A stretch of DNA of 64,000 nucleotides, from positions 62,001-126,000 of the forward strand of contig NZ_LMQO01000003.1 in the NCBI RefSeq assembly GCF_001425385.1, read 5' to 3'. The position numbers were made by a program, and so were the translations under genes. Under the pieces are notes generated by a model that ran no database searches, was not told the origin of the DNA, and saw only the letters and a list, made by a program, of their open reading frames with translations. Position 1 is the first letter of the stretch; every line of letters begins with the position of its first letter. The stretch is from Sphingomonas sp. Leaf407. Lineage in GTDB: Bacteria > Pseudomonadota > Alphaproteobacteria > Sphingomonadales > Sphingomonadaceae. Below are positions 27,378 to 36,287 of the stretch, one piece after another.

Positions 27378-28559
27378 CTATAGCGGCAGCAGCGCGCCCG
27401 CGAGCAGGCCAGCGACAAGGATCGCGGGCGTTACCCAGGTCCCTTTCAGCCGGATCGCCGCCAGCAGCGCGGCGGCGAACAGCGCGATCGCGATCGGCAG
27501 CCATGTCACCCGGCCGGCGGTGGCGATGGCGAGGCCGGCGAAGGTCGCGGCGATGATGCCGATCACCGCCGCCGCGACGCCGGTCAGCGCGCGCTGCAAT
27601 GCCGGATGGGCGACGATCGCCTCCAGCCGTTCGTAGAAGACCAGCGAGAAGGCGAAGGCGGGGAGGAACATGCCGGCGGTGATCGCCAGCGCGCCCCACA
27701 GCCCGCCGCTGACATAGCCGACGAAGGTCGCGAAGATCACCAGCGGGGCGGGAAGCAGCCCGGCGATGGCGATGCCATCGAGGAACGCCGCATCGCCGAT
27801 CCAGCCACGCCCTACGGTGTCGGCACGGACATAGGGGATGGCGGTATAGGCCCCGCCGAAGGTCAGCAGTCCGCCCTTCAATCCGGCGAGGAACAGCAGG
27901 CCGACGGTCGGTGTCGTGGCGGCGAGCGCCGCCGGGCGAAGGCCGAACGGCTGGACGAGCAGCGTGAGCGCCACCGCCAGCACCACGATGCCGACGACGA
28001 CCAGCCGGCGCGCGATCAGCGCATAGACCGCGCCCGCCGCCGCGAGCACGATCCAGAACGGCCCACCGGCGAGCGTCGCGGCGAAGGCGGCAAGCGCGAG
28101 GAGGCCCAGCGCCGGCCCTTCGATCACATGCGCGCCGATCCGCCACACCGCGCGGGCGATCACCGCCAGCACGACGATCTGCACCCCGAGCAGCGGCCCG
28201 GCAAAGGCGGCCATGCCCGCGACGAAGCGGACATAGGCCCAGCCAGCGAGCAGCATCAGCAGCAGGCCGGGCAGCATGAAGCCAAGGCCGGCGAGCAGCC
28301 CGCCGATCCGCCCGCGCGCGACCATGCCCAGATGGACGCACAATTCATGCGCCTCGGGGCCGGGCAGGACCTGCAACACCGCGAGCAGCCGGTTGAAGCG
28401 GGCGGAATCGATCCAGCGTTCGCGCATGACCAGCGCGTCACGCAGCATCGCGATCTGCACGACCGGTCCGCCGAAGGCGAGCGCGCCGAAGCGGAGGAAT
28501 TTGAGGAACAGCGCGACCAGCCCGATCGCGGGCGGGGCAGGGTTAGTATCCGGCATCAT
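27378..28559 (-). CDS. chrA: Chromate transporter, ChrA family
   Basis: Inner-membrane protein of the CHR family, which exports chromate. At 393 residues it is the long form with two homologous halves, each of about 180 residues and each carrying the FLRFGALAFGGP/FLAGLKGGLLTFGGAYTAIP-type motif at its start (near residues 22 and 224). ALPGPEAHELCVHLGM-like and AFLDGIAIAGLLPAP blocks are also present. No chrB regulator is next to it. The gene is isolated and could act on sulfate-like anions instead. Confidence 0.94.
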   Translation of the reverse strand: MMPDTNPAPPAIGLVALFLKFLRFGALAFGGPVVQIAMLRDALVMRERWIDSARFNRLLAVLQVLPGPEAHELCVHLGMVARGRIGGLLAGLGFMLPGLLLMLLAGWAYVRFVAGMAAFAGPLLGVQIVVLAVIARAVWRIGAHVIEGPALGLLALAAFAATLAGGPFWIVLAAAGAVYALIARRLVVVGIVVLAVALTLLVQPFGLRPAALAATTPTVGLLFLAGLKGGLLTFGGAYTAIPYVRADTVGRGWIGDAAFLDGIAIAGLLPAPLVIFATFVGYVSGGLWGALAITAGMFLPAFAFSLVFYERLEAIVAHPALQRALTGVAAAVIGIIAATFAGLAIATAGRVTWLPIAIALFAAALLAAIRLKGTWVTPAILVAGLLAGALLPL

Positions 28560-28697
28560 ACGCTCCGATACCGTCGCGCTAGGGCGCGACGACAGGAGCG
28601 GAGCTTGGGCGGGAATACCGCCTGAACGGGCGTCCGCTGTTGGCCCGTGGACCGGACCTTCCGCAAGTGCTGCGACGGCGTCAATAGGGCTTCAAGT

Positions 28698-28732
28698 TTA
28701 CGCTTGTAATCGTAACGACCACGGGTGTAGTC
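28698..28732 (+). promoter_or_regulatory. Two candidate BlaI operators
   Basis: The first is TTAC-GCTT-GTAA at 28698-28709, a perfect dyad. The second is GACCAC-GGGT-GTAGTC at 28717-28732, ending eight bases before the blaI start. BlaI/MecI repressors bind GACTACA-nn-TGTAGTC-like dyads, and the second site keeps both six-base halves with one change. The gene that follows is a BlaI-type repressor, so autoregulation is likely. Confidence 0.68.
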
Positions 28733-28739
28733 ATCGACC

Positions 28740-29108
28740 ATGGCCGAACGAATCAGCGATGCCGAGCATGCCGTGATGGAAGTGCTCTGGGACGAAGCCC
28801 CGCTCACCGCGCAGGAGGTGGTCGAACGCGCCGCGCCCAGCCGGGGATGGAGCGCCAACACCGTCAAGACGCTGCTCGGGCGACTGCTCGCCAAGGACGT
28901 GGTCGGGGCGGAAGAGGATGGCCGGCGCTATCGCTATCGTCCGCTGGTGGCGCGCGAGGAATATGTCGCGGGTGAATCGCAGCGGTTCATCGACAAGCTG
29001 TTCGGCGGGAGCCTGACCCCGCTGGTCGCCCATCTGGCCCAGCGGGACCAGTTGAGCGCGAAGGAAATCGACGAGATCGAAGCTCTGTTAAAGGCGCTGA
29101 AACAATGA
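28740..29108 (+). CDS. blaI: BlaI/MecI family transcriptional repressor
   Basis: A 122-residue winged-helix repressor of the BlaI/MecI/CopY family. N-terminal ISDAEHAVMEVLWDEAPLTA, the recognition helix WSANTVKTLLGRLLAKD, and a C-terminal dimerisation helix pair are visible. In known systems a membrane peptidase of the M56 (BlaR1/MecR1) type relieves repression, and that partner overlaps the end of this gene by four bases (ATGA). Palindromes matching the family operator lie just upstream. Confidence 0.94.
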   Translation: MAERISDAEHAVMEVLWDEAPLTAQEVVERAAPSRGWSANTVKTLLGRLLAKDVVGAEEDGRRYRYRPLVAREEYVAGESQRFIDKLFGGSLTPLVAHLAQRDQLSAKEIDEIEALLKALKQ

Positions 29109-30736
29109 TCGGATGGGCGGTGGAAACGCTGGCGGCGACGACGCTGCTGATGCTGCTGGTGCTGGCAGTCCGGGGGCCGGTCGCGCGGCGCTTCGGGCCG
29201 CAGGTGGCCTATGCGCTGTGGGCGCTGCCCGCGCTGCGCATGATCCTGCCGCCCATTCCCGATGCATGGCGTCCGGTGGAGTTCCAGCCGATCGGGGCCG
29301 CGACCGAACCGGGTGTGGTGATGCTGGGCGTGCCGGTGATCGACGTGCCCGCGCTGCCGCAGGGCTGGGGGATGGCCGACGTGCCGCTGGCGGTCGTCGC
29401 GCTGTGGTTCCTCGGCACGATCGGCTTCGTCGGATGGCATGTCGTGCAGCACCGCCGGTTCTGTGCGAAGGTGCTGGCGTCGGGCCGGTCGAAGGGGGTG
29501 GCGGGGGGCCATGTCCGCATGATCGAGACGCCGCATGCCGCCGGGCCGCTCGCCTTCGGCGTGGTCCGCCGTTACGTCGCGATGCCGATCGATTTCCGCG
29601 AACGCTATGACGATCGCGAACAGGCATTGGCGCTGGCGCACGAACTGGGCCATCACGCGCGCGGCGACCTTGCCGCCAACTGGGCGGCGCTCGTCATCCT
29701 CGGCTGCCACTGGTTCAATCCGGTCGCGTGGCGCGCGTTCCGGGCGTTCCGCGCCGATCAGGAAATGGCGTGCGACGCGATGATCCTCGCCCGCGCCACG
29801 CCGGGCGTCCGCCACGCCTATGCCACCGCGATCGTGAAGTCGGCGCATGGCCAGGCATTGTCGGCCGCCTGCCATCTGCACAGCGTCAACGAACTGAAAG
29901 GGAGACTCGTCATGTTGTCGAAGCATCGGGTGATGTCGCCCGCCACCCGCCGCATCGCCGGCACCGCCACGCTGGCGCTTGCCGTCGCGGGGCTGGGGCT
30001 GACCGCATCGGGGACGCAGGCCGCCGAGACGATCCGCACCAAGGTGGAACATGCGACCGGTGTCGAGATCGCCGATGTCGAGGCGCAGGCGGCCGAGGCG
30101 CTGGCCCCGGTCCGCGCACTGGCGCCGATCGTGCCGGCGCAGGCCGCCCCGCTGCCGGTGGCGCCGGTCGCCGGGCCGAACCCGGCCGCGCGTCCTGCCA
30201 CACCTGCCGGCCCGGCCACGGCATCGCAGCCTGCCGCGCCGGCGCGTAGCGAGGTGCGCAAGATCATGGTCCGCCAGATCGGCGACGACGGCACGGTGCT
30301 GAGCGAGAGCCTGACAGATATTCCTGAGATCGTGAGCGCCAATTGCGGCACCGGCGGCCCGGCCGGCGCGGACCGGCAGGTGACGATCACCCGCACCGAG
30401 AACGGCCGGGCCAAAACGATCGTGTGTCAGGACCGCGTCCAGCGTATCGCGAGCGTCGCGACGAGGGAGGCCGCGTTCGCCGAACGCTCCGCCGCCTTCG
30501 CCGAAGCGCAGTCCGAAGCAGCCGGTCGCCGTGCCGCCGCCGCCGGCGTACGCGCCGAGGCGCAGGGCCGGATGGCCGCCCTTTCAGGCCTGCGCGCCGG
30601 AATGGCCGCGCTGCGCGCCGCCCGCGCCTCGATCTTCGCGCAGACCGATATGCCTGCCGATGCCCGCCGTGAGGCGTTGGCCGGCATCGACGAGGGGATG
30701 CGCGAATTGCAGGCCGAAATGGCCGATCAGGACTGA
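29105..30736 (+). CDS. M56 family membrane metallopeptidase (BlaR1-like) with novel C-terminal region
   Basis: Zinc metallopeptidase of the BlaR1/MecR1 type, 543 residues. Membrane helices occur at about 8-25, 35-52, 98-115 and, after the peptidase domain, 285-305. The zinc site is HELGH at 179-183 with Glu220 as third ligand. The C-terminal exported part (about 310-543) has no penicillin-binding SxxK/KTG motifs. Instead it has a Pro/Ala linker, a segment with two cysteines (Cys about 415 and 439) and a long Ala/Arg/Glu-rich helix. The trigger is therefore not a beta-lactam sensor of the BlaR1 kind; the signal is unknown. Confidence 0.9.
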   Translation: MIGWAVETLAATTLLMLLVLAVRGPVARRFGPQVAYALWALPALRMILPPIPDAWRPVEFQPIGAATEPGVVMLGVPVIDVPALPQGWGMADVPLAVVALWFLGTIGFVGWHVVQHRRFCAKVLASGRSKGVAGGHVRMIETPHAAGPLAFGVVRRYVAMPIDFRERYDDREQALALAHELGHHARGDLAANWAALVILGCHWFNPVAWRAFRAFRADQEMACDAMILARATPGVRHAYATAIVKSAHGQALSAACHLHSVNELKGRLVMLSKHRVMSPATRRIAGTATLALAVAGLGLTASGTQAAETIRTKVEHATGVEIADVEAQAAEALAPVRALAPIVPAQAAPLPVAPVAGPNPAARPATPAGPATASQPAAPARSEVRKIMVRQIGDDGTVLSESLTDIPEIVSANCGTGGPAGADRQVTITRTENGRAKTIVCQDRVQRIASVATREAAFAERSAAFAEAQSEAAGRRAAAAGVRAEAQGRMAALSGLRAGMAALRAARASIFAQTDMPADARREALAGIDEGMRELQAEMADQD

Positions 30737-30778
30737 TCCGGTTTCCCCGAACGTCCTGCCCCGTTCGTTCGGTGGAAA

Positions 30779-30809
30779 GGGGGCCGGCCGCCAAAGGTGG
30801 TCGGTCCCC
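30779..30809 (+). terminator. Hairpin after the BlaI/M56 unit
   Basis: GGGGGCCGGCC (30779-30789) pairs with GGTCGGTCCCC (30799-30809), then GTTCTCG. The T-run is weak. Position and stem suggest a terminator or attenuator between the M56 gene and the MBL gene. Confidence 0.55.
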
Positions 30810-30862
30810 GTTCTCGTGTCGGCGGTTGCATAAGCGGGGTCGCGCCGCCATCTGCCAAGCCA

Positions 30863-31720
30863 ATGGCCGACTTTCCCCCCGGTATCGCCCAGCCGCTCGA
30901 ACCGCTGGTCACGCGGCTGCTGGCGCGCAATGCCTCACCCTATACCCATACGGGCACGCAGAGCTTCATCGTCGGCGGCAGCGGCGCGGTGGCGGTGATC
31001 GATCCGGGGCCGGACGATCCGGCGCATCTGGACGCGATCCTGAACGTGGTGGCCGGGCGCGAGGTCGCGGCGATCCTGTGTACCCATACCCACCGCGACC
31101 ATAGCCCCGGTGCGGCCCCTCTGGCGGCCCGGACCGGGGCGGCGATCATCGGCTGCGCGCCGCTGACGATGGACGATGTCGGCCCGCGCGCCGATGCGGC
31201 GTTCGACACCGGATACCGCCCCGACCGGGTGCTGCACGATGGCGAGGCGGTGGCGGGCGACGGCTGGACGCTGATCGCGGTGGCGACGCCGGGCCATACC
31301 TCCAACCATCTGGCGTTCGCGCTGCCCGAAAGCGGTGCGCTGTTCAGCGGCGATCATGTCATGGGCTGGTCGACGACGATCGTCTCGCCGCCCGACGGCG
31401 ACATGGGCGAGTATATGGCGAGCCTCGACAAGCTGCTTCAGCGCGACGACCGGGTCTATTATCCGGCGCACGGGGGTGTGGTCGAGAACCCGCGACGGCT
31501 GGTGCGCGGGATGCTCGGCCACCGCAAGCAGCGCGAGGGGCAGATTTTGCGCGGTCTGGAGCGGGGATTAGTGAGCGTGCCCGAACTGGTGGCTGCGATG
31601 TATGTCGGGCTGGATGCGAAGCTGGTCGGCGCTGCGGGGCGATCGGTGCTGGCGCATCTGATCGATCTGGAGCGGCGCGGGATCGTGGGGTTGGAGGGTG
31701 AGCAATGGCGACGCATGTGA
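30863..31720 (+). CDS. MBL-fold metallo-hydrolase (LACTB2-like)
   Basis: A 285-residue metallo-beta-lactamase-fold hydrolase with HTHRDH at His75, His77, Asp79 and His80, then TPGHTSNH and the bridging Asp in FSGDHVMGW. A C-terminal winged-helix-like tail (about 220-285) is typical of the LACTB2 group, which hydrolyses thioesters or nucleic acids. The ATG at 30863 starts MADFPPGIAQP; a start at 30797 would add an irregular leader. There is no signal sequence, so it is cytoplasmic and not a resistance beta-lactamase. It overlaps the DUF4230 gene by 16 bases. Confidence 0.9.
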   Translation: MADFPPGIAQPLEPLVTRLLARNASPYTHTGTQSFIVGGSGAVAVIDPGPDDPAHLDAILNVVAGREVAAILCTHTHRDHSPGAAPLAARTGAAIIGCAPLTMDDVGPRADAAFDTGYRPDRVLHDGEAVAGDGWTLIAVATPGHTSNHLAFALPESGALFSGDHVMGWSTTIVSPPDGDMGEYMASLDKLLQRDDRVYYPAHGGVVENPRRLVRGMLGHRKQREGQILRGLERGLVSVPELVAAMYVGLDAKLVGAAGRSVLAHLIDLERRGIVGLEGEQWRRM

Positions 31721-32421
31721 GGCCGGGCGTGCTGCGCACCACGGTAGCGCTGGTGCTGGCAGTCGTCGTCGGGGTCGGGGCGTGGCTCGGCTATCAGCGC
31801 TATGCCGAGCGTTATGTGGTGACGACCGAGCCCGACAGCGGCGAGGCAGTGACGCGGATCATCACCGCGCGACTGTCGGGCAGCAGCAGTTTGAAGGTCG
31901 CGACCCTCTCTGGCACGTTGCAGGCGCGCGCCACCGACACGCGGGCGTTTGGCTTCCTGAAATCGGATCAGGTGGTGAAGATGCCTTATTCGGTCGACTA
32001 TTTCGTCGATGTGTCGCGCATCACGTCAGCCGACGTCACCTGGTCGCCCGAAAGCCGGACGCTGGTGGTCGACGCGCCCGACGTGACCGTCTCAGCGCCC
32101 AATGTCGACGAGGCGGCGCGAACGCTGGTGCGCACACAGGGGCTGTACGTCAGCCGCGAGGCATCGGAGGCGTTGTTCCAGCGCACCTCCGTCGCCGCGC
32201 AGACCAAGGCGCAGGCCGAGGCGCTCAGCCCCGAACGGCTGGCGCAGGCCCGTGAAAAAGCGCGGGCTGCGCTGGGGACGTTGCTCGGCACGCCGCTCGC
32301 GACGCTGGGGTATGGCGATGCGCGGGTGCTGGTGACGTTTCCGGCGGAACGGGGAACGCGTGCGGGCGAGCGCTGGGACGTTTCGGCCGATCCGGCGGAC
32401 GTGGTCGCCAATCGCCGATGA
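31705..32421 (+). CDS. DUF4230 family membrane-anchored protein
   Basis: A 238-residue protein with one N-terminal membrane helix (about 10-28) and an exported domain that matches the DUF4230 pattern (an RLSGSSSLKVATLSGT region, then KMPYSVDYFVDVSRI). The function of the family is unknown. The helical part at about 160-195 is Ala/Glu/Gln-rich. It overlaps the end of the MBL gene and is followed by nadA after 43 bases. Confidence 0.87.
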   Translation: MATHVRPGVLRTTVALVLAVVVGVGAWLGYQRYAERYVVTTEPDSGEAVTRIITARLSGSSSLKVATLSGTLQARATDTRAFGFLKSDQVVKMPYSVDYFVDVSRITSADVTWSPESRTLVVDAPDVTVSAPNVDEAARTLVRTQGLYVSREASEALFQRTSVAAQTKAQAEALSPERLAQAREKARAALGTLLGTPLATLGYGDARVLVTFPAERGTRAGERWDVSADPADVVANRR

Positions 32422-32464
32422 CAAGCCATGCCGGTGCCGCTAGGGGCGGCACTTCAGGGAGACG

Positions 32465-33469
32465 ATGATGAACGCGCGCACCGAAATGCCCACCGGCACC
32501 GACCTGCTGGCCGAGATCGACCGGCTGCGCCGGGAGCGCAATGCGGTGATCCTCGGCCATTATTACCAGCGGCCCGAGATTCAGGACCTTGCCGATTTCG
32601 TCGGCGACAGCCTCGACCTCAGCCGCAAGGCGGCGGCGACCGATGCCGATGTCATCGCGTTCTGCGGCGTGCGCTTCATGGCGGAGACGGCGAAAATCCT
32701 GTCGCCCGACAAGACCGTGATCCTGCCCGACATGGATGCTGGCTGTTCGCTGGAGGATAGCTGCCCGCCCGAACAGTTCGCGGCATTCCGCGCGCAGCAT
32801 CCCGATCATATCGCGCTGACCTACATCAACTGTTCGACCGAGGTGAAGGCGCTCAGCGACATCATCGTGACCTCGTCGTCGGCGGAAAAGATCCTGTCGC
32901 AACTGCCCGCCGATCAGAAGGTGATCTTCGGGCCGGACCGCAACTTGGGCGGCTATCTGACGCGCAAGACCGGGCGCGAGATGCTGCTGTGGCCCGGCGT
33001 GTGCATCGTCCACGAGGCGTTCAGCGAAACCGAATTGCTCAAGCTCAAGGCGCAATATCCGACCGCGCCGGTCGCGGCGCATCCCGAATGCCCGGCGATC
33101 ATCCTCGACCATGCCGATTATGTCGGGTCGACCAGCGGCATCCTCGCCTATGCCGCCGATTTCCCCGGTGACACGCTGATCGTCGCGACCGAGCCGCATA
33201 TCATCCACCAGATGGAAAAGGCGCTGCCGCACAAGCGCTTCATCGGTGCGCCCGGCGCGGACGGGAACTGCAACTGCAACATCTGCCCGTATATGGCGCT
33301 CAACACGCTGGAGAAGCTGTACATCGCGCTGCGTGACCTCAGCCCGCGGATCGAGATCGAGGAAGGGCTGCGGTTGAAGGCGAAGGTGTCGCTCGACCGG
33401 ATGCTGGCGATGGCGAGCGGGACGGTGGGGTTGGGCGATCTGGGGCCGTTGCGCGTTACCGGGGACTGA
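32465..33469 (+). CDS. nadA: Quinolinate synthase
   Basis: [4Fe-4S] enzyme condensing iminoaspartate with dihydroxyacetone phosphate to quinolinate, in NAD biosynthesis. The 334 residues include the HYYQRPEIQDLADFVGDS opening and the cluster cysteines Cys123 (NCSTEVK) and Cys209 (HPECP), plus one from the C-terminal GNCNCNICPYM cluster (Cys269, 271, 274). The next enzyme, nadC, is in this window at 42112-42960 on the other strand, not adjacent. nadB is not seen. Confidence 0.98.
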   Translation: MMNARTEMPTGTDLLAEIDRLRRERNAVILGHYYQRPEIQDLADFVGDSLDLSRKAAATDADVIAFCGVRFMAETAKILSPDKTVILPDMDAGCSLEDSCPPEQFAAFRAQHPDHIALTYINCSTEVKALSDIIVTSSSAEKILSQLPADQKVIFGPDRNLGGYLTRKTGREMLLWPGVCIVHEAFSETELLKLKAQYPTAPVAAHPECPAIILDHADYVGSTSGILAYAADFPGDTLIVATEPHIIHQMEKALPHKRFIGAPGADGNCNCNICPYMALNTLEKLYIALRDLSPRIEIEEGLRLKAKVSLDRMLAMASGTVGLGDLGPLRVTGD

Positions 33470-33483
33470 GGGTTTCCGGTTTG

Positions 33484-33695
33484 AAGAAGAAGGTTTTGTT
33501 CGCGCGGAGGCGCGGAGGCGCGGAGAGGTTGCTTACGCGGCTATAGCTTGCCGCGTAAGCGGCCGTGATCGCTCGTTGCAGCCGGGTTGAGAGGTGTTGC
33601 CGGACAGGCGGACAGCGCCTTGCACGCAACCTCTCTGCGCCTCTGCGCCTCTGCGCCTCTGCGCGAACCAACCTTCTCCGTGCCTTCGCGTGCCC
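33484..33695. repeat. Dispersed GCGCAGAG palindromic repeat, copy C
   Basis: The most regular copy. The left arm GAAGAAGGTTTTGTTCGCGCGG is followed by tandem GGCGCGGA units and GGTTGC. The right arm GCAACC is followed by four tandem CTCTGCGC units and ends CCTTCGCGTGCCCC. The centre has TTACGCGGC/GCCGCGTAA. It occupies the whole gap between the convergent genes nadA and the DUF gene at 33696. Confidence 0.88.
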
Positions 33696-34265
33696 CTATT
33701 GCGCCGGCAGCACCTCGACGCTCGCGCGTTGCCGGGCCAACACGTCGGGGTCGCTCGCCAGCGCGTGGAGATAGGCGTGACGTTCGGGGGTGCCGCGTCT
33801 GAGCGCTTCGAGATGCTCGCGCTGGTCGCGGGTCAGGGTGAAGCGGACATAGCCTTTTCCGGTCAGGCACTGGTCGGTCGTCGTCTGGAGCGCGGTGCGG
33901 ACTTCACGGAAGCGGGCGCGGGGATTGGCCCCTTCGGTGATCCGCGCCACCTGCTGCGCGGTATTGAGCGCCACCGGATCGACCTCCAGCATGCCCCCGC
34001 CGCCGGACGATGGCGGCGGTGCGGCACCGCCGCCCGACGGCTGGTTGGTCAGCACCGAATCGAGCTGGCGCGAGGCGGTGATGAGCGTCTTGACCGCCTT
34101 CATCTGCGACACGTCGGTCGACAGTCCGGCGCGACCGCATTCGACCGCATCGGTGCGATACTGATCGAGGCTCACGCCCGCACGTCCCCAACTGCCACGC
34201 GGCGGATCGGCGGCCAGCGCGGACCCCGACAGGCACAGCGTTGCCAGCGCCAAACGTGCGATCAT
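33696..34265 (-). CDS. Exported protein, unknown function
   Basis: Unrecognised 189-residue protein. The N-terminus MIARLALATLCLSGSALA is a Sec signal with likely cleavage after ALA at residue 18. It has three cysteines in the mature part, a Gly/Ser/Pro-rich segment at about residues 82-100, and a C-terminal helical region with REHLEALRRGTPERHAY. No enzyme motif is visible. The start at 34265 was chosen for the signal peptide; an in-frame extension upstream lies opposite the helicase gene. Confidence 0.75.
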   Translation of the reverse strand: MIARLALATLCLSGSALAADPPRGSWGRAGVSLDQYRTDAVECGRAGLSTDVSQMKAVKTLITASRQLDSVLTNQPSGGGAAPPPSSGGGGMLEVDPVALNTAQQVARITEGANPRARFREVRTALQTTTDQCLTGKGYVRFTLTRDQREHLEALRRGTPERHAYLHALASDPDVLARQRASVEVLPAQ

Positions 34266-34367
34266 GACGACTCTCTCCTGATTTTCGTCGCAACCTAACG
34301 CAGCGAATGGCCAAGAACAACGCGCGCGGCCTTGCCGTGGCCGCAATTTAGGGCCATCTGGCGCACC

Positions 34368-36047
34368 ATGCCCTTTTCTAAGTTGCCCGAACCGCTCGCC
34401 GCGGCGCTTTCCGCGCGTGGTTATGAATCCCCGACCGCCGTCCAGGCCGCCGTCCTGACCCCCGAAGCCGAGGGGCGCGACCTGCTGGTGTCCGCCCAGA
34501 CCGGTTCCGGCAAGACCGTCGCTTTCGGCCTCGCCATCGCGCCCGACCTGCTCGACGCGGAGGCGAAGATGCCGCGTGCTGGCGCACCGCTGGCGCTGGC
34601 CATCGCGCCGACGCGCGAACTGGCGCTGCAGGTCGCGCGCGAACTGCAATGGCTGTACGGCGAGAACGGCGCGCGGATCGTGTCGTGCGTCGGCGGGATG
34701 GACGCGGCGCGCGAACGCCGCAACCTGAGCCATGGCACCCATATCGTCGTCGGCACGCCGGGCCGGTTGCGCGACCATCTGGAACGCGGTGCGCTCGACC
34801 TGTCGGCGCTCAAGGTCGCCATTCTGGACGAGGCCGACGAGATGCTCGACATGGGGTTCCGCGAGGACCTCGAAGGCATTCTCGACCGTACCCCCGCCGA
34901 GCGGCGCACACTGCTGTTCTCGGCGACGCTTGCCAAGCCGATCGTGGCGCTGGCCAAGCGCTATCAGAAGGATGCGTTCCGCATCGACACCCGCGAGGCG
35001 GAGCGCGGGCACGGCGACATCAGCTATCAGGCGATGACCGTTGCGCCGAACGACATCGAGAATGCGGTCGTCAATCTGCTGCGGCTGCACGAGCCGGATA
35101 CCGCCTTCCTGTTCTGCGCCACGCGCGAGGCGGTGCGGCACCTCCATGCCAATCTGGTCGAGCGCGGGTTCGATGCGGTGGCGCTGTCGGGCGAGCATTC
35201 ACAGTCGGAGCGCAACCATGCGTTGCAGGCGCTGCGCGATCGCCGCGCCCGCGTCTGCGTCGCGACCGACGTCGCGGCACGCGGCATCGATCTTCCGTCG
35301 CTCAGCCTTGTCGTCCATGTCGAACTGCCGCGCGATGCCGAGGCGCTCCAGCACCGCTCGGGCCGGACGGGCCGCGCGGGCAAGAAGGGCATCGCCGCGC
35401 TGATCGTGCCGTTCCAGCGTCGTCGCCGGGTCGAGGGGTTGCTGCGCGACGCCAAGATCAACGCCGAATGGATCGGCGTGCCGACCCCCGACCAGATTCA
35501 TGCCGCCGATCGCGACCGGCTGCTCGCCAAGCTGGCCGAACCGGTCGAATTCGACGAGGCGGATGTCGAACTGGGCACGCGGTTGCTGACCGAAAAGTCG
35601 CCCGAGGACATCGCCGCGCTGCTGGTGCGCGCCTATCGCGCCAAGTTGCCCGCGCCCGAGGAATTGTCGGCAGGCGGCGCGCCCGAGCGGCGCGAGCGGC
35701 CGGAAGGTCCGCGCGCGGGCTTCGAGGATACGGTGTGGTTCCGCATGAACGTCGGCCGGCGGCAGAATGCCGACCCGCGCTGGCTGCTGCCGTTGCTGTG
35801 CCGTCGCGGGCACATCACCAAGAGCGAGATCGGCGCGATCCGCATCGGCAACGAGGAATCGGCGTTCGAAATCCCCAAAGCGATCGCGGCGAAGTTCGTC
35901 GCATCGGTCAAGCGGACGGCGACGCCCGACGAAGATTTGATGTTCGAGCAGATGGCCGGCCCGCCGGCGATGCCGCAGCGCCGCCCGCAAGGCGCGCCGC
36001 CGCGGCATGCGGCCAAGCCGTACCGGCCGGGCGCGCGGCGGAGCTGA
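34368..36047 (+). CDS. DEAD-box RNA helicase with DbpA-type RNA-binding domain
   Basis: A 559-residue ATP-dependent RNA helicase. N-terminal motifs occur in order: RGYESPTAVQ (Q), AQTGSGKT (I), PTRELA (Ia), DEAD in ILDEADEM (II), SAT (III) and HRSGRTGRAG (VI). The C-terminal region (about 450-530) with FRMNVGRRQNADPRWLLPLL and IRIGNEESAFEIP matches the DbpA RNA-recognition domain that directs helicases to 23S rRNA. The tail is Pro/Arg-rich. A role in ribosome assembly is likely but inferred from the domain. Confidence 0.95.
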   Translation: MPFSKLPEPLAAALSARGYESPTAVQAAVLTPEAEGRDLLVSAQTGSGKTVAFGLAIAPDLLDAEAKMPRAGAPLALAIAPTRELALQVARELQWLYGENGARIVSCVGGMDAARERRNLSHGTHIVVGTPGRLRDHLERGALDLSALKVAILDEADEMLDMGFREDLEGILDRTPAERRTLLFSATLAKPIVALAKRYQKDAFRIDTREAERGHGDISYQAMTVAPNDIENAVVNLLRLHEPDTAFLFCATREAVRHLHANLVERGFDAVALSGEHSQSERNHALQALRDRRARVCVATDVAARGIDLPSLSLVVHVELPRDAEALQHRSGRTGRAGKKGIAALIVPFQRRRRVEGLLRDAKINAEWIGVPTPDQIHAADRDRLLAKLAEPVEFDEADVELGTRLLTEKSPEDIAALLVRAYRAKLPAPEELSAGGAPERRERPEGPRAGFEDTVWFRMNVGRRQNADPRWLLPLLCRRGHITKSEIGAIRIGNEESAFEIPKAIAAKFVASVKRTATPDEDLMFEQMAGPPAMPQRRPQGAPPRHAAKPYRPGARRS

Positions 36048-36060
36048 TCGGGTCTTTTAC

Positions 36061-36270
36061 GCTGGGACGCGAAGGAAGAAGAAGGTTGGTTCGCGCGGAG
36101 GCGCAGAGGCGCGGAGTGGTTTCGATTCGGGCAGTCGTTGCCTGTCCGACGGAGCCTTTCAGCCTCGCTGCAACAAGCGATGACAGCCGCTGACGCGGCG
36201 ATTGCTGTCCGCGCGCGCAACCTTCTCCGCGCCTCCGCGCCTCCGCGTGAACCGATCTTCTTTCTTCTTC
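36061..36270. repeat. Dispersed GCGCAGAG palindromic repeat, copy D
   Basis: The left arm (GAAGAAGAAGGTTGGTTCGC, then GGAGGCGCAGAGGCGCGGAG) and right arm (CTCCGCGCCTCCGCGCCTCC, then GTGAACCGATCTTC) flank a core, CCGACGGAGCCTTTCAGCC, with GCCGCTGACGCGGC. It lies between the helicase gene and the rpsA promoter; the promoter starts 18 bases beyond the right arm. Confidence 0.82.
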
Positions 36271-36287
36271 GCGCCGAAGTCCTCCCG

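Noticed and set aside
30863..31720. MBL-fold gene as a metallo-beta-lactamase controlled by BlaI
   Set aside because: There is no signal sequence, and the C-terminal tail and motifs fit the LACTB2-like hydrolases. A hairpin separates it from the BlaI/M56 genes.
33484..33695. Tandem GCGCAGAG units as a CRISPR array
   Set aside because: The units are adjacent or only a few bases apart with no spacers of constant length, they face inverted copies, and no cas gene is in the window.
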